A stretch of 64,000 nt of DNA from BOG-931 sp963781725 (lineage in GTDB: Bacteria > Pseudomonadota > Alphaproteobacteria > Rhizobiales > Xanthobacteraceae). The notes beneath the pieces are model-generated. The model worked only from the letters and a program-made list of their open reading frames with translations. It had not been told where the DNA came from and ran no database searches. Each line of letters begins with the position of its first letter. The stretch's first letter is position 1. Location: assembly GCA_963781725.1 (NCBI GenBank), contig CAWAGV010000002.1, forward strand, positions 496,001 to 560,000, written 5' to 3'. A program made the position numbers and the translations under genes. Positions 59,305 to 64,000 of the stretch are shown piece by piece.

Positions 59305-59805
59305 GCGCCGATATCCTTGGGCGCGTCCGCGACATTTTCGGTTTGACGTTTGCGCCAGTCTTCCAGCCTGCTGCTCAGGGCCGTGTCGCTCAGGGCCAGC
59401 ACGCTTGCCGTCAGCAACGCGGCATTCACCGCGCCCGCCTGCCCAATGGCCAGCGTGCCGACCGGAATACCCGGCGGCATTTGCACGATCGAGTACAGCG
59501 AGTTCCTGCCCGGACAGCGCTTTCGATTCCACCGGCACGCCGAACACCGGCAGGCTGGTCAGCGAAGCCGTCATGCCCGGCAGGTGTGCCGCCCCGCCAG
59601 CGCCGGCGATGATCACCTTGAAGCCGGCCGCTTTCGCGCCTTTGGCGAACGCATAGAGCCGCTCGGGAGTGCGGTGCGCCGAGACGATGCGCGTTTCGTA
59701 GCTTACGCCGAGCGCATCGAGCGTCTCGGCGGCGCGTTTCATGGTCGCCCAGTCGGACTGGCTGCCCATGATAATGGCTACTGATTTCGCTTCCGGCGGC
59801 GCCAC
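59301..59805 (-). pseudogene. purE: N5-CAIR mutase PurE with an apparent +1 frameshift
   Basis: Full family length (167 residues) is recovered only if one extra A near 59503-59504 is removed. N-terminal part SVAIIMGSQSDWATMKRAAETLDALGVSYETRIVSAHRTPERLYAFAKGA and GAGGAAHLPGMTASLTSLPVFGVPVESKALSGQ is clearly PurE. After GQ the frame runs ELAVLDRANAAG; in the next frame it reads SLYSIVQMPPGIPVGTLAIGQAGAVNAALLTASVLALSD to the normal stop. GTG start. PurE is normally essential for purine synthesis, so a sequencing error is the simplest explanation. Confidence 0.85.
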
Positions 59806-59978
59806 AAATAATCCCCTGCGCGAAGGAAGCGCTGGATTATAGGCTCGCGCGTTACCGGTGCAAGGCAGATAAAATGGACTGAACAGATACTTGGTTAAGA
59901 GAAATCACGGAGCGCGCGCCGTTTTGATCCGGACCGCTCAGGTAGCCTCGCATCAAAGAAAACGATAGGCTTTCCACG

Positions 59979-60353
59979 ATGGCCACACAAACCGACACGC
60001 CGCTGAAAGACCCGAGCGCGATCACCGAGTATCACGCCCACGTCTATTATGACCCGGCGGCGAGCCGCGGCCGGGCCGAACGGCTTCGCGAGCGTGTCGG
60101 CGCGGCATTTCCGCAGGCCAGGCTTGGCCGCTGGCACGATGAACTGGTCGGCCCGCATCCGCAGTCGATGTACCAGATCGCATTTCCGACCGCGATGCTG
60201 GGAAATTTCGTGCCGTGGCTGATGCTCAACCGCGACGGCCTGACCGTGCTGCTGCACCCTGAGACCGGCGACAACTATACCGACCATTCCACGCACGCTG
60301 CCTGGTTCGGCGCGGTGCTGCCGCTGCGGCTCGACGTCTTCAAGAAAAAGTAG
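59979..60353 (+). CDS. DOPA 4,5-dioxygenase family protein
   Basis: 124-residue small dioxygenase-like protein. ITEYHAHVYYDPAASRGRAERLRERVG near 16 (conserved His-x-His), GRWHDELVGPHPQSMYQIAF near 53, VPWLMLNRDGLTVLLHPETGDNYTDHSTHAAWFG near 80. These are the hallmark His motifs of the DOPA-dioxygenase fold. Bacterial versions have unknown substrates. Divergent from purE. Confidence 0.88.
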   Translation: MATQTDTPLKDPSAITEYHAHVYYDPAASRGRAERLRERVGAAFPQARLGRWHDELVGPHPQSMYQIAFPTAMLGNFVPWLMLNRDGLTVLLHPETGDNYTDHSTHAAWFGAVLPLRLDVFKKK

Positions 60354-60433
60354 GCGCGCCGTCCTGAAAGTCTTGCCGGACCGTCGGGCCGCGCGATACC
60401 CTGCCTCGGGGCGCGACAGTCTGGGGATGAACC

Positions 60434-60604
60434 ATGAAAAAGATGATAGCCGCTCTTGGCTTCGCCGCCGTTATCGGCGTTGCACTCTGCCAATCCGCGC
60501 AGGCGCAATATGCCGAGCACCGCGTCGGCAAGCACAAGATCGTCAAGTGCTACCGCGACTTCGTCGTCGGCAGCTACGGCTGCCACAACTACACGTATTG
60601 GTAA
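60434..60604 (+). CDS. Small secreted hypothetical protein (56 residues)
   Basis: ATG 60434 with GGGGATG upstream. Signal peptide MKKMIAALGFAAVIGVALCQSAQA; mature part QYAEHRVGKHKIVKCYRDFVVGSYGCHNYTYW has two Cys likely forming a disulfide and many Tyr/His. A plausible periplasmic peptide of unknown role. A hairpin follows. Confidence 0.7.
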   Translation: MKKMIAALGFAAVIGVALCQSAQAQYAEHRVGKHKIVKCYRDFVVGSYGCHNYTYW

Positions 60605-60622
60605 GCCGACCTTGGCAGTCCG

Positions 60623-60652
60623 GATCAGGGATCAGCAGTCTGATCCCTGATC
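60623..60652 (+). terminator. Perfect hairpin after the small secreted gene
   Basis: 12-bp perfect stem GATCAGGGATCA / TGATCCCTGATC (60623-60634 with 60641-60652). No T tract, so terminator function is uncertain. Confidence 0.55.
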
Positions 60653-60671
60653 TCGCCAGCGACGAACGCCG

Positions 60672-61319
60672 CTAGCGCGCCTGACCGTCGTGGAATTCGC
60701 GCTCGAAGATTTCTCCGATCGTTGAATAGAAGAAGCCGTTGAGGCGGCCGATCGGATCGAGCTTGCGCATGTCGATATATTTTCCGGTCATGCAGGCCTG
60801 ATCGACGTGCATGTAAATCACCTCGCCGATCACCAGCGGATGCCGGTTCGGGCCGAGTTCGAGCACGCGTTCGAGCTTGCATTCGAAATGGATCGGCACT
60901 TCCTTGACCCGCGGCGCCTTGATCCTGACGCACGGGATCGGCGTCAATCCGGTGACCTGAAATTCCGACTCTTCCTCGGGAAAGCCATTCGCCGAGTCCA
61001 CCATCTCCTTCCAGACCGGATGCGTCACCACGTTGAAGCAGAACTCGCCGCTCTCGCGGATGTTCTTCAGCGTGTGCTTCTCGCTGCCATCCGGATTGCG
61101 CGCGATCGTCAGCGAGATCATCGGCGGCACGACGCAGACCACGGTGAAGAACGAGAACGGCGCAAGATTGGCGACGCCGGCGTGGCCGATTGTGGAGGCC
61201 CAGCCGATCGGCCGCGGCACCACGGACCCGACAAGCATGCGATAGATTTGACGCTTGTCGGCGGTTGCCGGATCGATTTCCAGGTAGTCGGACATGGAGT
61301 CGGACGTGGAGTCGGACAT
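60672..61319 (-). CDS. Flavin reductase-family (FMN-binding split-barrel) protein
   Basis: 215-residue protein binding FMN, like flavin reductase components of two-component monooxygenases. YRMLVGSVVPRPIGWASTIGHAGVANLAPFSFFTVV near 26, GSEKHTLKNIRESGEFCFNVV, VLELGPNRHPLVIGEVIYMHV and LDPIGRLNGFFYSTIGEIF are typical. The N-terminus MSDSTSDSMSD is a 12-base repeat with two possible starts (61319 and 61295). Confidence 0.88.
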   Translation of the reverse strand: MSDSTSDSMSDYLEIDPATADKRQIYRMLVGSVVPRPIGWASTIGHAGVANLAPFSFFTVVCVVPPMISLTIARNPDGSEKHTLKNIRESGEFCFNVVTHPVWKEMVDSANGFPEEESEFQVTGLTPIPCVRIKAPRVKEVPIHFECKLERVLELGPNRHPLVIGEVIYMHVDQACMTGKYIDMRKLDPIGRLNGFFYSTIGEIFEREFHDGQAR

Positions 61320-61440
61320 GGCTTGGCCCTGTTTCGAGCGGCGCGAGCGTAGCTATCTCCGCGGCTGAAAGGAACCCGGCCGGGCCGGGTGAATTGATAT
61401 CCAGAATAGACTTGCAAATGACGATACTGGAGATCCGATC

Positions 61441-61611
61441 ATGATCGCCAAGAAAGCTTTGATCGCGCTGGTCTTGTTGTTGAGCGCAACCGCCATGACG
61501 CTGGCGCAGAGCCAGCGCAACTATGGTCCCAACGGACCGTCCAGAGCCAATTGCTTTGGCAGCCCGTACAGCGGCTCGGTTGCTTCACGCTGCCCCGGCG
61601 GGCACCGATAA
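61441..61611 (+). CDS. Small secreted hypothetical protein (56 residues)
   Basis: ATG 61441. Signal peptide MIAKKALIALVLLLSATAMTLAQ, then SQRNYGPNGPSRANCFGSPYSGSVASRCPGGHR with two Cys. Gly/Ser/Pro-rich. No known domain. Precedes another small secreted gene in the same direction. Confidence 0.6.
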   Translation: MIAKKALIALVLLLSATAMTLAQSQRNYGPNGPSRANCFGSPYSGSVASRCPGGHR

Positions 61612-61675
61612 GCGGCCTCACGCCGGTTCCCCGCATTGCGGCAGTTCGCTACAATGGCTCGATGGAGCTTGAGCC

Positions 61676-61957
61676 ATGGCTGCGAAGCATTTTTTGCTTG
61701 CGATAGCGCTTGTGTTGGGCGGGACCGCAACGGCGTGGGCGCAAAGCGCAACTGGCGGCAACTTCGGCTCGCTTCCCAGCGGCACGGCGGCTTCCAGATC
61801 AAACAGCGGCGGCCTTGCCGCCGGCCATAGCCGCCACCGCGATTCCGGTGACAGCGGGCAAAGCGCACGCAGCAGCGGAGGCGGCGGCGAAATCGATGCG
61901 CGCGACGCCGGAAGCGCAGCGCCCGTGGCGCGGCAAGCCAGCACACCTCAGCATTAA
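61676..61957 (+). CDS. Secreted low-complexity hypothetical protein
   Basis: 93 residues. Signal peptide MAAKHFLLAIALVLGGTATAWAQ. Mature part is Ser/Gly/Ala/Arg-rich (GTAASRSNSGGLAAGHSRHRDSGDSGQSARSSGGGGE) with no fold visible. The signal peptide argues for a real gene, but the low complexity makes the rest uncertain. Confidence 0.5.
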   Translation: MAAKHFLLAIALVLGGTATAWAQSATGGNFGSLPSGTAASRSNSGGLAAGHSRHRDSGDSGQSARSSGGGGEIDARDAGSAAPVARQASTPQH

Positions 61958-61969
61958 ATCCTGGCGCCA

Positions 61970-62881
61970 GTGCCAAATTCACAACGCTTGAATGTCGCCA
62001 TCGTCGGGCTCGGCAGCATTGGCGGCGTCGTGGCTGCCTGCCTCGCCGCGACGGGACGGCACAACGTAATGGCCTGCATGCGCAAGCCAATCGAACGGCT
62101 GACCTTCGACGGGCCGAATGGCACCGAGACGATCCCGCTCCACGTTCTCACCGATCCGGCAAAGGCCGAACCGGTGGAATGGGCGCTGCTTTGCACCAAA
62201 ACTCATCAGACTGAGTCCGCGGCGCCATGGCTTGCGCGTTTGTGCGGGCCGAACACGCGGGTCGCCGTGCTGCAAAACGGCATCGATCACGTCGCGCGTG
62301 TTGCGCCGCTCGCCAATGGCGCGGCCGTGCTGCCGGTTATCGTGTATTACAACGGCGAACGGATCGCCGACGACCATGTGCGCCTGCGGCAAGGCGCCGA
62401 TCCGGATCTCCTGGTTCCTGACGATGAAGCCGGCCGGGCGTTCGCCGCGCTATTCGACGGCACACCGCTGCGGGTGCGGCTGAGCGACGACTTTATCACT
62501 GCGGCATGGCGCAAGCTCCTGATCAACGCCATCGCCAGCCCGATCACCGCGCTCACATCGCAACGCCAGGCCGTGCTGCGCCGCCCGGACGTGAAAGCCC
62601 TTTGCGTCGATATCGTCACCGAGGCCGTCGCGGTGGCGCGCGCCGAAGGCGCCAAGCTCAAGCCTGACGAAGCCGACGCCGCCATCGCGATGCTGTTCAC
62701 CTTTCCGCCCGATGCCGGCACATCGATGTATTTCGACCGGATGGCTGGCCGGCCGCTGGAGCACGAGGCAAAGACCGGAGCCATCGTCGCGGCGGGCAAG
62801 CGGCACGGAATTCCGACGCCGATCAACAGCGCCTTGCTGCCGCTGCTGCGCGCCATCAGCGATGCAGCGGTAAAATCCTGA
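61970..62881 (+). CDS. panE: 2-dehydropantoate 2-reductase-like oxidoreductase
   Basis: 303 residues. NADP-dependent ketopantoate reductase fold. NVAIVGLGSIGGVVAACLAATGRHNV near 8 binds the cofactor. ALLCTKTHQTESAAPWL near 72, VAVLQNGIDHVARV near 98, and the catalytic Lys plus substrate region AWRKLLINAIASPITALTSQ near 185 follow. SMYFDRMAGRPLEHEAKTGAIVAAGKRHGIPTPIN near 260 has the conserved Glu. GTG start. Makes pantoate for CoA, or acts on a similar keto acid. Confidence 0.87.
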   Translation: MPNSQRLNVAIVGLGSIGGVVAACLAATGRHNVMACMRKPIERLTFDGPNGTETIPLHVLTDPAKAEPVEWALLCTKTHQTESAAPWLARLCGPNTRVAVLQNGIDHVARVAPLANGAAVLPVIVYYNGERIADDHVRLRQGADPDLLVPDDEAGRAFAALFDGTPLRVRLSDDFITAAWRKLLINAIASPITALTSQRQAVLRRPDVKALCVDIVTEAVAVARAEGAKLKPDEADAAIAMLFTFPPDAGTSMYFDRMAGRPLEHEAKTGAIVAAGKRHGIPTPINSALLPLLRAISDAAVKS

Positions 62882-62940
62882 GTCGCGGCGCTGTCCGGCC
62901 TGTTGACGGGATATTGAAGGACCCAGAATCCGAGCGGCGT

Positions 62941-63408
62941 CTACGCCCGTTCGATGCGGGCGGCGTAACAGCCCGGCGCGGCGAAATGAATGTGCAGGTA
63001 AGTGGTCTGCGGCACGGCGAAGAGTTTTTCGATTGTGCTTTCGAGCGCGTCGCCTTCGGTCAGTTCCCAGCCGACCATCATGCCGTTGTCGTCGAACGCG
63101 CGCGCGGCAAGGGTGCGGCCGCGCAGATAGTCCGGCACTTGGTCGACCGCGTCGAACTGTTGTTCGCCGGGACGCACATAGATGGCGAAGCGCATGCGGT
63201 ATGGCGAAGCCACGGCATGATGTTCGTAGTTGACCAGGATCAGTTCGTCGCCGGGTTTTGAATCGGTCAGGCTGACACGGCACGGATAACCCCGGCCGCG
63301 GTCATCGGCGATACGCCGGACCGCGCCGTGCTTCGTGAGTTCCGTGTCCGACATCGAAAACAGCGGCGTGAACTCTTTGGCCGGCAGGCCCTGAATGCGG
63401 AAATGCAT
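62941..63408 (-). CDS. DUF1203 domain protein
   Basis: 155 residues from ATG 63408 with GGGAGGA upstream. MHFRIQGLPAKEFTPLFSMSDTELTKHGAVRRIADDRGRGYPCRVSLTDSKPGDELILVNYEHHAV, then SPYRMRFAIYVRPGE, is the DUF1203 core. Soluble. Function unknown. Confidence 0.88.
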   Translation of the reverse strand: MHFRIQGLPAKEFTPLFSMSDTELTKHGAVRRIADDRGRGYPCRVSLTDSKPGDELILVNYEHHAVASPYRMRFAIYVRPGEQQFDAVDQVPDYLRGRTLAARAFDDNGMMVGWELTEGDALESTIEKLFAVPQTTYLHIHFAAPGCYAARIERA

Positions 63409-63532
63409 GATGATCCTCCCTCGTTGCTGCTGGAGGACATCTGGGCCGAGCCGCGCGCTGCAACCACCCGATTCCTGACGAGCGAATCGCGCGTTCAGCA
63501 ATGCTGGTCGATGACTGCGAACGTTGCCGACG

Positions 63533-64000
63533 TCACGCACCGGCTCCCGCGATCACCGGATCTGTCATTGCGCTTTGCTGACGCTGCAACTGGGCGCGAT
63601 AGCGCGGCACGATCAGCAAGGCCACCAGCAAGCCGATCACCAGCGGCGCAGCCGCGACGGCGAAAATCTGCTGCGCCGGCAAATGCGCGCCAAACGCCAT
63701 GCCGCCAAGCAACGGGCCCAATGCGCCACCGATGCGCGCAATCGCGAAATTCGATCCGATGCCCCAGGACCGGATGTAGGTCGGATAGATATTCGCCTCG
63801 GTGGCGATATTGCCGAACTGCAGGCCGAGCAGGCAGAAGCCCGCGCTGGCGACGAGGGCGATCAGCGCCACCGGCGGCAAGCCCGGGATGCCGATGCTGA
63901 TCACGATCGGAATCGCGCAGGCATACAGGATCGGCACCGGCAGGAAGCCGACCTTGTCGAGAAAGCGCATGGACAACAGGCCCGCCAGCGTGCCGCCGAA
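63533..64000 (-). CDS. C-terminal part of an MFS transporter (AAHS-like aromatic-acid/H+ symporter)
   Basis: Incomplete: the gene continues past the window end. The visible 155 residues contain five or so helices of the second half. Cytosolic loop SMRFLDKVGF, then FCLLGLQFGNIATEANIYPTYIRSWGIGSNFAIARIGGALGPLLGG, close to the AAHS family pattern (YPTxxRxxGxGxxxxxxRxGxxxGP). Imports aromatic or other organic acids by proton symport. Confidence 0.82.
   Translation of the reverse strand, partial: FGGTLAGLLSMRFLDKVGFLPVPILYACAIPIVISIGIPGLPPVALIALVASAGFCLLGLQFGNIATEANIYPTYIRSWGIGSNFAIARIGGALGPLLGGMAFGAHLPAQQIFAVAAAPLVIGLLVALLIVPRYRAQLQRQQSAMTDPVIAGAGA

Noticed and set aside
59301..59805. Programmed frameshifting in purE
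   Set aside because: There is no slippery run or stimulator obvious at the site, and PurE is not known to use recoding; sequencing error is simpler. Kept as a finding, but not as recoding.
59806..59978. Possible 6S RNA between purE and the DOPA-dioxygenase gene
   Set aside because: No long closing stem with a central bubble could be found by eye; nothing supports it.

Overview
The window is high-GC chromosomal DNA of an alphaproteobacterium, most likely order Hyphomicrobiales (Rhizobiales) near Bradyrhizobium, Rhodopseudomonas or Pseudolabrys. This rests on gene content: glmM, an RpoH-type sigma-32, the cell-cycle regulator TrcR (DUF1013), DUF465 proteins, MntR/MntH, orphan Bug (TctC-like) receptors, a paired hydantoinase A/B, and palindromic intergenic elements of the kind common in that group. 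No plasmid, phage, transposase, integrase or CRISPR array was seen. The assignment comes from recognised families, not from a search.

Layout. 0-8 kb: tandem secreted paralogues, cyanase, a lactate-dehydrogenase-like flavoenzyme, glmM, an AhpD-like protein, a divergent mntR/mntH pair with two palindromic operators, and a cold-shock gene. 8-12 kb: a decayed TIR/PAN gene, tRNA-Glu(CTC), rluD and rpoH. 11.7-15.6 kb: hydantoinase A and B separated by a palindromic element. 15.6-30 kb: GST, a LuxR-type regulator whose start lies in a 13-bp repeat, an orphan Bug receptor, SDR, a POT peptide transporter carrying an in-frame palindromic element, a NitT/TauT-like binding protein, a beta-propeller protein, then a minus-strand catabolic run (2-hydroxyacid dehydrogenase, small membrane protein, fatty-acid-hydroxylase-like enzyme, VOC dioxygenase-like protein, MmgE/PrpD, Tat-exported amidohydrolase).

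30-39 kb: an orphan form-II CoxL-like molybdenum hydroxylase subunit, two paralogous methyltransferases, a SLOG-type nucleotide-binding domain fused to six membrane helices together with a zinc-ribbon protein (the best candidate for an undescribed signalling or conflict system), acyl-CoA dehydrogenase and an AraC regulator. 39.5-43.1 kb: a tight four-gene operon (UGSC-like Cys protein, its conserved partner, Bug receptor, SDR). 43-53 kb: trcR, lytic transglycosylase, prpE, Tat-exported GH10 enzyme, membrane acyltransferase, a 15-bp minisatellite, TauE/SafE exporter, acyl-CoA ligase and two DUF465 genes. 53-64 kb: diguanylate cyclase, metallophosphatase, small secreted proteins, hydrolase, TPR lipoprotein, rpsU, purEK, several small genes, a PanE-like reductase and the end of an MFS transporter.

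Two genes (purE and a secreted protein at 54.8 kb) carry apparent single-base insertions. In both cases the ancestral frame continues intact downstream, so sequencing error should be excluded before either is treated as broken. Overall the region mixes housekeeping genes with scavenging and catabolic genes for organic acids, amides and hydantoin-like compounds.
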